Assembly (NCBI RefSeq): GCF_947494125.1
Contig: NZ_CANLTU010000007.1
Location: forward strand, 1-64,000
From: an uncultured Tenacibaculum sp.
GTDB lineage: Bacteria > Bacteroidota > Bacteroidia > Flavobacteriales > Flavobacteriaceae
DNA length: 64,000 bases
Direction of reading: 5' to 3'
Both the position numbers and the translations under genes were made by a program. The notes under the pieces were generated by a model. The model saw only the letters and a list, made by a program, of their open reading frames with translations. It made no database searches and had not been told where the DNA came from. Positions 34,545 through 43,799 of the stretch are shown one piece after another (positions within the stretch are counted from its first letter, which is position 1; each line of letters begins with the position of its first letter).

Positions 34545-35135
34545 ATGGATTTTTTATACGTAAAAGCATTACATATTATTTTTGTTGTAACCTGGTTTGC
34601 TGGTTTATTCTATATTGGTCGTTTATTTATTTATCATGTAGAGGCTGAAAAAAAAGAAGAGCCTGCAAAAACTATTTTACAAACTCAATACAAACTAATG
34701 TCTAAACGCTTGTGGTATATAATCACCTGGCCTTCATTATTTTTAGCTAGCTTTTTTGCTTTTTGGATGCTTTGGAAAAATCCTATTTACTTAGAAATGC
34801 CATGGATGCATATAAAATTAGCCTTTGTTTTTTCATTATATTTTTATCATGGTTTTTGTCATAAAATTTACAAAGAATTACAGCGTGATAAAATCACATA
34901 TTCATCTACAAAACTTAGAATCTTTAACGAAGCACCTACTGTAATTTTATTTGCTGTTGTATTTTTAGCAGTTTTAAAAAATAGCATTAATTGGATTTGG
35001 GGAGTTGCAGGAATTATTCTTTTTGGCATTTTATTAATGATAGGAATTCGTTTTTACAAAAAAGTAAGAGCTAAGAAATCTTGGGACAAATACGAACAAG
35101 AGCTTATTGATGAAGATAAAAAAGAAAATTTATAA
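34545..35135 (+). CDS. hemJ: Protoporphyrinogen IX oxidase HemJ (CopD-like)
   Basis: 196 residues with four to five membrane helices. N-terminal conserved histidine and WFAGLFYIGRLFIYHVEA match the HemJ family, which oxidises protoporphyrinogen IX in organisms lacking HemG and HemY. Starts 2 bp after hemH and supplies its substrate, so the final two steps are adjacent. Confidence 0.92.
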   Translation: MDFLYVKALHIIFVVTWFAGLFYIGRLFIYHVEAEKKEEPAKTILQTQYKLMSKRLWYIITWPSLFLASFFAFWMLWKNPIYLEMPWMHIKLAFVFSLYFYHGFCHKIYKELQRDKITYSSTKLRIFNEAPTVILFAVVFLAVLKNSINWIWGVAGIILFGILLMIGIRFYKKVRAKKSWDKYEQELIDEDKKENL

Positions 35136-35143
35136 TTTGAAGA

Positions 35144-36055
35144 GTGGATTTTAAAGAAATAATTCAAGAGACTTATCTAAAGACAGATAAGATAAGCAAT
35201 AAAGGAACATTAGCTACATACATACCGCAATTAGCCAAAGTAAATTCTAAAAGTTTTGGAGTTTATATATCAACAATCGATAATTTAAATTTTGGAATTG
35301 GTGATTGTTACCAAAAATTTTCTATTCAAAGTATTTCAAAAGTATTATCACTAAGTTTAGCTTATAAAATTCTTGGTGAAAAAATATGGGAGAGACTTGG
35401 AGTTGAACCTTCTGGAACAGCTTTTAACTCTCTTGTACAGCTTGAAACTGATAATGGCATTCCTAGAAACCCTTTTATAAATGCTGGTGCAATTGTTATT
35501 TCAGATATTCTTCTTAGTAATTTAGAAAATCCTAAAGAAGATTTTTTGACTTTTGTTAGAAATATAGCTAACAATTCTGAATTAAACTATTCTAGTAAAA
35601 TTGCTGCTTCTGAAAAAGAAGTTGGATTTAGAAACATTGCTTTATGTAATTTTATTAAATCTTTTGGTAATATTAAAAACAAACCCTCTGATGTTCTTGA
35701 TTTCTATTTCGATCTCTGCTCTCTTGAAATGAACTGCAAAGAACTTTCGGAAGTTTTCTTATTTTTAGCCAATGAAGGAAACTCAGTAACTAACAAGTCT
35801 ATTTTAACCAAAAGTCAATCAAAGAGAATTAATGCTTTGATGCAAACTTGTGGTTTTTATGATGAATCTGGTGAGTTTTCTTTTAAGGTTGGATTACCGG
35901 GAAAAAGTGGTGTTGGTGGAGGAATCATAGCAATACATCCAGGTAAATATAGCATTGCTGTTTGGAGTCCAAAACTAAATACTAAAGGAAATTCTTATAA
36001 AGGAATGAAATTTCTCGAAGAGTTTACTACAAGATCTGAGTTATCAATTTTCTAA
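35144..36055 (+). CDS. glsA: Glutaminase
   Basis: 303 residues from GTG 35144. The serine-lysine dyad of beta-lactamase-fold glutaminases is S63-I-S-K66 in FSIQSISKV; NPFINAGAI and PGKSGVGGGI are also present. Hydrolyses glutamine to glutamate. The GTG start lies 8 bp after hemJ; no ATG fits. It may be cotranscribed with hemHJ, supplying glutamate for the C5 route, which is inference. Confidence 0.92.
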   Translation: MDFKEIIQETYLKTDKISNKGTLATYIPQLAKVNSKSFGVYISTIDNLNFGIGDCYQKFSIQSISKVLSLSLAYKILGEKIWERLGVEPSGTAFNSLVQLETDNGIPRNPFINAGAIVISDILLSNLENPKEDFLTFVRNIANNSELNYSSKIAASEKEVGFRNIALCNFIKSFGNIKNKPSDVLDFYFDLCSLEMNCKELSEVFLFLANEGNSVTNKSILTKSQSKRINALMQTCGFYDESGEFSFKVGLPGKSGVGGGIIAIHPGKYSIAVWSPKLNTKGNSYKGMKFLEEFTTRSELSIF

Positions 36056-36187
36056 TTACCCCTGTTTATTTTCATTTCAAATTAACAATACAATCATTCG
36101 TCTATAGATTCATTCACTTTATCTAATTTAAAAAAATTGACCCACTTTCAAAAGTAATTTTACGTTAAATTTTTAAATTAGCACAAA

Positions 36188-36712
36188 ATGTCAAATTCCT
36201 TTTTAGAACTAAAAAGTTTAATTAACGAATCTTTTCAAGATTACCTTATTAGAATCAGGGAAAATGATGCTTTTAATCATGTCCCTGACGAAGTGTTAGA
36301 ACAATGGATGTATCCACATTTTAATCAATCATTCACTATTAAACATTACTCTGCTATTAATTTTTATAAGGTTAAATTTAATTTAGTTGAATTAACTACA
36401 AATCAAGTTAAGAAATTCACGATACTCAATAAATTTGCTTCATATGTAGAATTAAAATCCAAATACAAGAACTTTGAAAGCTTTCCTTACCTAAAACCCA
36501 AAGATCTTAATTACTGGAAAAATAATAAAACTTGGACCACACCACCTATCGTAATAAAACCAATTGACTTCCCCGAATTAGAAACTACAAATTTAAAAGT
36601 AGAAAAAAACTATCATTTAATAGAAGGGCATAGTAGGTTAAGTTATTTTAAATCTATTAACTCTTTTGCAAAATTAGCAAACACACATAAAGTTTTTTTA
36701 ATCAAAAAATAA
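36188..36712 (+). CDS. Hypothetical protein with a ParB-like EGHSR motif
   Basis: 174 residues, soluble. The middle has WKNNKTWTTPPIVIKPIDFP and the C-terminal part LIEGHSRLSYFKS, recalling the GHTR substrate-binding motif of ParB/Srx-like domains. No HTH is seen. A stand-alone ParB-like or kinase-substrate-like protein is possible; its function is unknown. Confidence 0.6.
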   Translation: MSNSFLELKSLINESFQDYLIRIRENDAFNHVPDEVLEQWMYPHFNQSFTIKHYSAINFYKVKFNLVELTTNQVKKFTILNKFASYVELKSKYKNFESFPYLKPKDLNYWKNNKTWTTPPIVIKPIDFPELETTNLKVEKNYHLIEGHSRLSYFKSINSFAKLANTHKVFLIKK

Positions 36713-36987
36713 AACAGTCTAAAATATTATTTTATACTTCTTGTGACTTATTATAAAATACTGTGTCATAAATATATACAATTGCGACACCCCTTTTGTA
36801 TTCCTAGCTCCTATTGGGAGCTTTTTTATACTACACCAAACAACTAACTATTTTATAAGTTTGAGCACTCCTTTCTCTCCCTTTAAATTATCACACCTTA
36901 TTTACATTTCAATTTCATAAAACGACTCTTCATCCCCACTTTAATTCTTTTCATCTGATTTCACTAAAACGCTTCTCTTTTCAATAC
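36713..36987. other. Spacer with one terminator
   Basis: AGCTCC-TATT-GGGAGCT with a T-run at 36806-36828 ends a transcript from the left. The rest shows no gene and leads into the second candidate small RNA. Confidence 0.55.
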
Positions 36988-37095
36988 TATCTTTGAAGCA
37001 TAAATTAAAATTTATTTTCATTTTTTAATAATTTGATTGTTTTTTTCATTAGAAAAAAAGTGACTCTGAAAGTTAACTTCTTTTCTTTTTTTTCT
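36988..37095 (+). ncRNA. Candidate small RNA, copy 2
   Basis: TATCTTTG (36988-36995), TAAATTAAAATT, a GATTGTTTTTTTCATT middle and a terminator-like AGAAAAAAAGT/ACTTCTTTTCT pairing (37051-37086) followed by a T-run. Same order as 17674-17783. In both places the element is about 100-250 bp from a bacteriocin-type or Ig-like gene of the accessory set. Confidence 0.5.
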
Positions 37096-37216
37096 AAAAA
37101 ATACTACTTTCTCTAAAATAAAATTTCAAACTACAAAAAATTGATATTTATTTTTGGGTAACACTTTTCTTTTCTTTGAACATACTAATGATATTAATCT
37201 TAAAAATTTAATTATT

Positions 37217-37384
37217 ATGTTTAAAAACATTTCAAACTTAGGTAAAACCTTAAACAAAACAGAACAGCAATCTATTAACGGAGGGGTATTACCTCCTGTT
37301 AATGAATTATGTGTTCCTTTACCTAAAGAAGCTACTATTTGCCTTTTACCTATCAACCCTCACTGTTGTGGTTTATGGGATTAA
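37217..37384 (+). CDS. Double-glycine-leader peptide (bacteriocin-type precursor) 4
   Basis: 55 residues from ATG 37217; the open frame runs further up, but the other three family members begin at the equivalent MxKNISNLG. Leader MFKNISNLGKTLNKTEQQ ends SINGG at 19-23. The core peptide is proline-rich with four cysteines (32, 42, 50, 51). It has its own terminator and lies 20 kb away from the cassette array. Confidence 0.8.
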   Translation: MFKNISNLGKTLNKTEQQSINGGVLPPVNELCVPLPKEATICLLPINPHCCGLWD

Positions 37385-37388
37385 AAAA

Positions 37389-37415
37389 AATGCGAACTCA
37401 TGTTCGCTTTTTTTT
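37389..37415 (+). terminator. Terminator of peptide gene 4
   Basis: GCGAAC-TCAT-GTTCGC followed by eight T residues. Confidence 0.92.
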
Positions 37416-37469
37416 AATTACCTTACTTTTTACCCTATCCAGACCTATCTAATTCAAATTTAATTAATT

Positions 37470-37865
37470 ATGAAAAAATCATTACTCTTAACTCTCTCTA
37501 TTTTTTTTTTACTTTCATGCACTGACACAGATCAAAATATTAAAGACCCTTTTATTGGTACTTGGCATAAGTTTTCTTACCAAGGAAAAGAAGTAAGTAA
37601 TTGTGAAAAGAAAACTACTTTTAATGTAGAAGAAAATGGAACTATCTCTATATCATCTTTTGAAGAATATGAAAGCAAATGTATAGATGATGGATCCACT
37701 TCTGGTAAATGGAGTAGACATAACGAGAATAATTACGGGATTACCTTAGCTGGCGACTCATCACCTAGCCTTAGGGAAGTTATTTTTAAAGACAACAATA
37801 ACACTTTTACTTTTACAGATAATGAAAATGGAAAAACATTTACGTATACATATAAAAGAAAATAA
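37470..37865 (+). CDS. Lipocalin-like lipoprotein
   Basis: 131 residues. Lipobox LLSC with lipidated Cys17. The mature start FIGTWHKFSYQGKEV carries the GTW motif of lipocalin-like Bacteroidetes lipoproteins; two further cysteines (NCEKK, KCIDD) could form a disulfide. Ligand unknown. Placed just after a bacteriocin-type peptide gene, so an immunity-lipoprotein role is conceivable but unsupported. Confidence 0.7.
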   Translation: MKKSLLLTLSIFFLLSCTDTDQNIKDPFIGTWHKFSYQGKEVSNCEKKTTFNVEENGTISISSFEEYESKCIDDGSTSGKWSRHNENNYGITLAGDSSPSLREVIFKDNNNTFTFTDNENGKTFTYTYKRK

Positions 37866-37876
37866 TTCTTGTTTAT

Positions 37877-37920
37877 AAAATTATTATAGGGTAAGCATTT
37901 TACAGCCCTATAATAATTTT
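37877..37920. terminator. Strong terminator with a perfect 15-bp stem
   Basis: AAAATTATTATAGGG (37877-37891) pairs fully with CCCTATAATAATTTT (37906-37920). Confidence 0.88.
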
Positions 37921-38029
37921 ATTTATCTTTTACCTTACCTGAAAGATGTTTTTTTACTCAAACACTAAAGAAACCACCATACATTACTAATCAGAAATGT
38001 ACCTTTACAAAACACAAATCATAAAACAA

Positions 38030-38647
38030 CTACCCCTTAATAGACTGCTCAAACGGTATTCTATTTACAATACTTCTACCTAAAGTTATCTCATCTGCAT
38101 ACTCTAACTCACCCCCCACTGAAATACCTCTAGCAATTGTTGATGTTGTTATATTATATTTTTCAATTTGTTTATATATATAAAAATTAGTTGTATCACC
38201 CTCCATTGTAGAACTTAAAGCAAAAATCAATTCTTTAATTTCACCATTTCCTACTTTTTCAATTAATGGTTCTATTTTCAAATTCTGTGGTCCTATTCCT
38301 TCAATAGGTGAAATTTTACCTCCTAACACGTGATATAGCCCCTTAAATTGCGCTGTGCTTTCAATAGCCATTACATCACGAATGTCTTCAACAACGCATA
38401 CAATCTCTTCATTTCTATTTGGATTATTACAAATATCGCACAAAACTGTATCTGAAATATTATGACACTTTTTACAAGATTTCACATCATTTCGTAAGTG
38501 AGTTAAAGCCTCCGTTAAATACTTCGTATTCTCATTAGGCTGTTTTAATAAATGTAACACCAAACGAAGGGCGGTTCGTTTACCAATACCTGGCAACCGA
38601 CTCACTTCATTTACAGCATTCTCTAATAATTTTGATGAAAAATCCAT
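38030..38647 (-). CDS. recR: Recombination protein RecR
   Basis: 205 residues. N-terminal helix-hairpin-helix ([17 protein letters not shown]), a four-cysteine zinc finger (CKKC ... CDIC) at about 57-72, and a Toprim domain with [12 protein letters not shown] and GGEL near the end. Works with RecF/RecO to load RecA at gaps. Confidence 0.96.
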   Translation of the reverse strand: MDFSSKLLENAVNEVSRLPGIGKRTALRLVLHLLKQPNENTKYLTEALTHLRNDVKSCKKCHNISDTVLCDICNNPNRNEEIVCVVEDIRDVMAIESTAQFKGLYHVLGGKISPIEGIGPQNLKIEPLIEKVGNGEIKELIFALSSTMEGDTTNFYIYKQIEKYNITTSTIARGISVGGELEYADEITLGRSIVNRIPFEQSIKG

Positions 38648-38741
38648 GCTGCGAATTTACAATTTTTCAATAAAGAAGCTACCAATATATTTCATCTAAA
38701 AAAAGTATCTTCGTACTTTAAAATTAAACAAACAATTCTCA

Positions 38742-40205
38742 ATGAATTCGGAAATAAAAAACTTAGAACCTAAAGCAGTTTGGAAAAACTTTGCTGATTT
38801 AAACGCTGTACCTCGTCCTTCTAAAAAAGAAGAAAGAGTGATTCAATTTATGGTTGATTTTGGTAAAAACTTAAATCTTGAAACTATGGTTGATAAAGTT
38901 GGTAACGTAATTATTCGCAAACCCGCTTCAGCAGGTATGGAAAATCGTAAAATGATTGTAATGCAAAGTCATTTAGACATGGTTCACCAAAAAAATGCAG
39001 ATACTGTTTTTGATTTCGATACTGAAGGAATTAAAATGTTTGTTGATGGTGATTGGGTTAAAGCTGATGGAACTACCTTAGGAGCTGATAATGGATTAGG
39101 TGTAGCTTCAATCATGGCTGTTTTAGAATCAACTGATATTGCGCATCCAGCTATTGAAGCTTTGTTTACCATAGATGAAGAAACTGGTATGACTGGCGCA
39201 ATGGGCTTAGAAGGTGGTGTTTTACAAGGTGAAATCTTATTAAACCTTGACACAGAAGAAGATGATGAAATTGGTATGGGATGTGCTGGCGGTGTAGACG
39301 TTACAGCTACAAGAACCTACAATGAAGAAGATACTTCAGAAAACACAACTTCTTTTCAAATTTCAATTACTGGTTTAAGTGGAGGGCATTCTGGAATGGA
39401 CATCATTAAAGGTTTAGGAAACGCAAACAAAATAATGAACCGTTTGTTATTTGATGGTTTTACAAATTTTGGTTTAAGAGTTTCTGAAATAAATGGAGGT
39501 AGCTTACGTAATGCAATACCGCGTGAAAGTTTCTCTACTGTTGTTATCGACACTGTTTCTAAAGAGCCTTTCTTATTTGAAATTCATGAATTAATAAACA
39601 ATATTAAAGCTGAATTTACAACATTAGAACCAAATTTATCTATTGAATTAACTCCTGCTGAAACTCCAAGTAAAGTTATGGATTTAGGAGTTCAAGAAGG
39701 TTTAATAAAATCTATATACACAGCATTGAATGGTGTTTACCGTATGAGTCCGGATATTGATGGTTTAGTTGAAACCTCAAACAATATAGCGCGTGTTATT
39801 GTAAAAGATGGTGCTATTAAAATAGGATGCTTAACCCGTTCGTCTTCTGAAACAAACAAATGGGATTTAGCAAACTCTTTACGTGCTGCTTTTGAATTAG
39901 CTGGATTTAATGTTGATTTTTCAGGATCTTATCCTGGATGGTTACCAAATATAAATTCTGAAATATTAAAAACAGTAGCTAAGTTATATGAAGACTTACA
40001 TGGAGAAAAACCAAATGTAGCTGCTTGTCATGCAGGGTTAGAATGTGGTATTTTAGGTCAAAACTATCCTGATATGGATATGGTTTCTTTTGGCCCAAAT
40101 ATAAAAGGAGCTCATTCTCCTGATGAACGTGCACAAATTTCATCAACACAAAAATATTGGAAATTTTTACTAGAAATTTTAAAGAATACACCAGTAAAAA
40201 ACTAG
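38742..40205 (+). CDS. pepD: Aminoacyl-histidine dipeptidase PepD (M20)
   Basis: 487 residues. Metal ligands in QSHLDMVHQK, LGADNGLGVA and DEETGMTGAMGL; a lid/dimerisation domain with SGGHSGMDI; a closing histidine in GAHSPDE. Cytosolic hydrolysis of Xaa-His and other dipeptides. Followed by a terminator. Confidence 0.94.
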   Translation: MNSEIKNLEPKAVWKNFADLNAVPRPSKKEERVIQFMVDFGKNLNLETMVDKVGNVIIRKPASAGMENRKMIVMQSHLDMVHQKNADTVFDFDTEGIKMFVDGDWVKADGTTLGADNGLGVASIMAVLESTDIAHPAIEALFTIDEETGMTGAMGLEGGVLQGEILLNLDTEEDDEIGMGCAGGVDVTATRTYNEEDTSENTTSFQISITGLSGGHSGMDIIKGLGNANKIMNRLLFDGFTNFGLRVSEINGGSLRNAIPRESFSTVVIDTVSKEPFLFEIHELINNIKAEFTTLEPNLSIELTPAETPSKVMDLGVQEGLIKSIYTALNGVYRMSPDIDGLVETSNNIARVIVKDGAIKIGCLTRSSSETNKWDLANSLRAAFELAGFNVDFSGSYPGWLPNINSEILKTVAKLYEDLHGEKPNVAACHAGLECGILGQNYPDMDMVSFGPNIKGAHSPDERAQISSTQKYWKFLLEILKNTPVKN

Positions 40206-40223
40206 TGCAAATACATTTTTTTT

Positions 40224-40253
40224 AAAACCACAACTTTTAAGTTGTGGTTTTTT
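40224..40253. terminator. Terminator after pepD
   Basis: AACCACAACTT-TT-AAGTTGTGGTT flanked by A and T runs. Confidence 0.9.
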
Positions 40254-40268
40254 GTTTACATTTATCAA

Positions 40269-40856
40269 ATGAATTTTTTAGCCCACTTATACCTCTCTGG
40301 AGATAATACTGAATTAATGATTGGTAATTTTATTGCAGACCACATTAAAGGTAATAAGTTTTCACATTACTCAGAAGGTATTAAAAAAGGCATACTTCTA
40401 CATAGAGAAATAGATACTTTTACAGATGCTCATGACATAGTTAGAAAAAGTAAAAGAAGACTACATGAAAGGTACCGTCATTATGATGGAGTTATTATAG
40501 ATATTTTTTATGATCATTTCTTAGCTAGAAACTGGAAAAAATATTCACAAATCCCTTTAGACATCTATGTGAAATCGGTATATAATTTACTGCAAGAAAA
40601 CAACAATATACTTCCAGATAAAACAAGAGAATTACTTCCATATATGATACAATACAATTGGTTATATAATTATCAATTTGCAAAAGGTATTCAGGAAGTT
40701 TTAAACGGAATGAATAAACGTACTCAAGGAAAATCAAAAATGAATTTAGCTACAGAAGACCTATTAATTCATTACGAAATACTAGAGGAAGATTTTACTT
40801 TATTTTTTGAAGATCTACGTAATTTCTGTAATTCAAAATTAAATCAAACTGCTTAA
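40269..40856 (+). CDS. Acyl carrier protein phosphodiesterase (AcpH-like)
   Basis: 195 residues from ATG 40269. The open frame extends nine codons into the pepD terminator and is not plausible there. Starts MNFLAHLYLSGDN, with GNFIADHIKG, GILLHREIDTFTDAH and YDHFLARNW: the HD-like metal motifs of AcpH, which removes the phosphopantetheine arm from ACP. ACP hydrolysis itself is assumed from family. Confidence 0.88.
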   Translation: MNFLAHLYLSGDNTELMIGNFIADHIKGNKFSHYSEGIKKGILLHREIDTFTDAHDIVRKSKRRLHERYRHYDGVIIDIFYDHFLARNWKKYSQIPLDIYVKSVYNLLQENNNILPDKTRELLPYMIQYNWLYNYQFAKGIQEVLNGMNKRTQGKSKMNLATEDLLIHYEILEEDFTLFFEDLRNFCNSKLNQTA

Positions 40857-40862
40857 AAAACT

Positions 40863-42554
40863 ATGAAAAATATTTTTTACTTCATCTTACTATTAATTGG
40901 TATATCTAGTTGTAAAACTATAGTCGAGAAAGAAAAAACTACTGGTTTAATCACTAACAAAGCAATGGTAGTTTCTGCACGTGAAGAAGCTTCTAAAATT
41001 GGAGCAAGCATACTTAAACAAGGAGGAAATGCTTTTGATGCCATGGTAGCAACTGAGTTAGCCTTGGCTGTTGCCTATCCTTATGCTGGTAACATTGGTG
41101 GTGGTGGTTTTATGGTATACCGAAAAAACAATGGCGAAATAGGCGCATTGGATTATCGTGAAAAAGCACCTTTAGCCTCATCTAAAGATATGTTTTTAAA
41201 TGAAGATGGAAGCGTTATTAAAAACAAAAGCACATTAGGAGCTATGGCAGTTGGAATTCCTGGAACCGTCGCTGGAGTTTTTGCTGCTCATAAAAAATTT
41301 GGGAGCTTACCTATTTCAACTATATTAACTCCAGTAATTGAATTAGCTAAAAGAGGAGTTATCGTTACCAAAAAGCAAGAAAATAGAATAAAGAAATACC
41401 AACCTTATTTTCTAAAAACAAATAAAGAGCCTATAATTTTCGATAAAGATTGGAAGAAAAACGACACCATCAAATACTCTGCTCTAGCAGAAACGTTAGA
41501 ACGTATTTTAAAAAATGGTCGTGATGAATTTTACAAAGGTGAAACTGCTAAACGACTTGTAAAATTTATGCAAGCCAATGGCGGAATTATGACTGAAGAA
41601 GACTTAGCGAAGTATGAAGCTAAATGGCGAACTCCAATAACCTTTTCATATGATGATTTGCGTATTATATCTATGTCTCCTCCTTCAAGTGGAGGTATTT
41701 GTTTAGCTCAAATTATGAATGCAATAGAACCTTATGAATTAGATAAATTTGGACATAACACTACCAAAACAATACAAGTAATTACTGAGGCTGAGAGAAG
41801 AGCTTACGCAGATAGAAGTCATTTTTTAGGTGATCCTGATTTTGTAAAAATTCCATTAAAAACTTTAGTAAGTAAAGAATATACTAAACATAGAATGGAT
41901 AATTTTTCTTTTGAAAAATCTACTTCATCCAAAGATGTTTCCCATGGAAGTATAGAAATGGTTGAAAGCAACGAAACCACACACTATTCTATTGTAGATC
42001 AATTTGGAAATGCAGTTTCGGTTACAACAACAATTAATGGCGCTTATGGTTCTAAATTATATTGTTCAGATTTAGGTTTCTTTTTAAACAATGAAATGGA
42101 CGATTTTAGCAGCAAACCTGGAGTACCAAATATGTTTGGTTTAATTGGAGCTAAAGCAAATGAAATAGCACCAGAGAAACGTATGCTAAGTTCAATGACT
42201 CCTACTATTGTTGAAAAAAACGGAAACTTATGGATGGTTGTTGGAACACCTGGTGGATCTACAATCATAACATCTGTTCTACAAACTATTTTAAATGTAC
42301 ATGAATTTAAAATGGGAATGCAAGAAGCTATTAATCAACCGCGATTTCATCATCAATGGTTACCAGATGTTATTATGATGGAACCTAATAAGTTTGACAC
42401 CACTGTAAAACAAAATTTACAAAAAGTGGGTTACACTTTAAATGAAGAAGATGCTCCTGTAATAGGTAAAGTTGAAGGTATTTTAGTGTTACCTAACGGA
42501 AAACTAGAAGGAGGTGCCGATCCTAGAGGAGATGATAAAGCTGTTGGTTTTTAA
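40863..42554 (+). CDS. ggt: Gamma-glutamyltransferase
   Basis: 563 residues. Lipoprotein-type signal peptide with lipobox ISSC. Ntn-hydrolase autocleavage nucleophile is the first threonine before HYSIVD in NETTHYS; NIGGGGFMVYR and GTPGGSTIITSVLQ are family signatures. Cleaves gamma-glutamyl bonds of glutathione-like peptides in the periplasm. 6 bp after the AcpH-like gene. Confidence 0.93.
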   Translation: MKNIFYFILLLIGISSCKTIVEKEKTTGLITNKAMVVSAREEASKIGASILKQGGNAFDAMVATELALAVAYPYAGNIGGGGFMVYRKNNGEIGALDYREKAPLASSKDMFLNEDGSVIKNKSTLGAMAVGIPGTVAGVFAAHKKFGSLPISTILTPVIELAKRGVIVTKKQENRIKKYQPYFLKTNKEPIIFDKDWKKNDTIKYSALAETLERILKNGRDEFYKGETAKRLVKFMQANGGIMTEEDLAKYEAKWRTPITFSYDDLRIISMSPPSSGGICLAQIMNAIEPYELDKFGHNTTKTIQVITEAERRAYADRSHFLGDPDFVKIPLKTLVSKEYTKHRMDNFSFEKSTSSKDVSHGSIEMVESNETTHYSIVDQFGNAVSVTTTINGAYGSKLYCSDLGFFLNNEMDDFSSKPGVPNMFGLIGAKANEIAPEKRMLSSMTPTIVEKNGNLWMVVGTPGGSTIITSVLQTILNVHEFKMGMQEAINQPRFHHQWLPDVIMMEPNKFDTTVKQNLQKVGYTLNEEDAPVIGKVEGILVLPNGKLEGGADPRGDDKAVGF

Positions 42555-42572
42555 TCAAAAGATTTTATTCTA

Positions 42573-42878
42573 ATGAAACTTCATAAAAGAACGAATTACA
42601 TCTTTTTATCTTTCTTATTTATTTGTAATATTTTATTCTTAATAATAAACTATAATATCTACAGTGAATACATAACAAGTTTAGGAAAAAAAAGAGCTCT
42701 ATATGGGCTTAATTATATAAAATATTTTTATGTAATTTATCTTTTTATTTTTGAGATTTTCGCTCTATTTATTATTCTAATTTCGAATAAATCAAAATCA
42801 ATTATATATCTTTCTTTTATTCTAATCATTATTTCATCTATATTGATTTTTATGGAACCATGGAAATGGTTCATCTAA
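42573..42878 (+). CDS. Small three-helix membrane protein
   Basis: 101 residues. Helices at about 8-28, 46-68 and 75-95; short charged loops. No family recognised. It sits 18 bp after ggt and 4 bp before the RluA-type gene, so it belongs to this operon. Confidence 0.65.
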   Translation: MKLHKRTNYIFLSFLFICNILFLIINYNIYSEYITSLGKKRALYGLNYIKYFYVIYLFIFEIFALFIILISNKSKSIIYLSFILIIISSILIFMEPWKWFI

Positions 42879-42882
42879 ACTT

Positions 42883-43740
42883 ATGAAACATATAGAAACA
42901 CATAAAGTTCCTTTATTAGAAAAACCTATTCGATTACAAGAATATGCAGTAGGTATTTTTAAAACAATTCCAACAAAATCTGGCATTAAAAAAGCTATTA
43001 AAAAAGAGTTAGTTTTTGTTAACGGAAAACTAGCTTCTACCGCCCTATTTATAATTGGCAATGAGCTTATAGAATTATTTAAAACTGAAGAAACAACTTC
43101 TTTTAAACGACTTGAACTTCCTCTAGAGGTATTGTTTGAAGATGATTATTTAGCTATTATTTATAAACCTTCTGGGATTTTAGTTAGTGGAAATTCATTT
43201 GCCACAATTGACAACGCTTTACAACAAAACCTAACTAAAAGCACCTTATTTGATGCCGTACGTCCAAGACCAGTACATCGATTGGATTATCCAACTAGCG
43301 GAGTTCTTTTAATAGGTAAAACAACTTCAAGTATTACTGCTTTGAACCAATTATTTGAAAAAAAACAAATCCAAAAAACATACCATGCTATTGGTATTGG
43401 TAAAATGGAACGGAATGGAGAAATAGATTTCCCTATTGATTCTAAGGAAGCATTTACAACATATGAAGTTATAAAAACTGTTCCATCCGTGCGTTTTAAG
43501 TATTTAAACCTAGTATTACTTCAACCAAAAACAGGAAGAAAACATCAATTAAGAAAGCATTTACTTTCTATTGAAAATCCTATACTTGGCGACAAAGAAC
43601 ATTATATAGAAGGTTTAATTTTAAATGGAAAAGGTTTGTATTTACATGCTTCTTCTCTAAAGTTTACACATCCTTTTACAAAAGAAAATCTTTCAATAAA
43701 AAAAGAACTTCCTAAAAAGTTTAATAAAATATTCCCTTAA
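42883..43740 (+). CDS. RluA-family RNA pseudouridine synthase
   Basis: 285 residues. Catalytic aspartate in PVHRLDYPTSGVLLIGKT; strands LAIIYKPSGILVSGN and KTGRKHQLRKHL complete the RluA signature. An N-terminal S4-like region (residues 25-65, KAIKKELVFVNGKLAS) precedes it. RNA target not identifiable. Confidence 0.92.
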   Translation: MKHIETHKVPLLEKPIRLQEYAVGIFKTIPTKSGIKKAIKKELVFVNGKLASTALFIIGNELIELFKTEETTSFKRLELPLEVLFEDDYLAIIYKPSGILVSGNSFATIDNALQQNLTKSTLFDAVRPRPVHRLDYPTSGVLLIGKTTSSITALNQLFEKKQIQKTYHAIGIGKMERNGEIDFPIDSKEAFTTYEVIKTVPSVRFKYLNLVLLQPKTGRKHQLRKHLLSIENPILGDKEHYIEGLILNGKGLYLHASSLKFTHPFTKENLSIKKELPKKFNKIFP

Positions 43741-43799
43741 TACTTAGATAACTTGTCAGTTTTTCATTTTGATTTCGACTTCATTAAAAACCTTATTCT

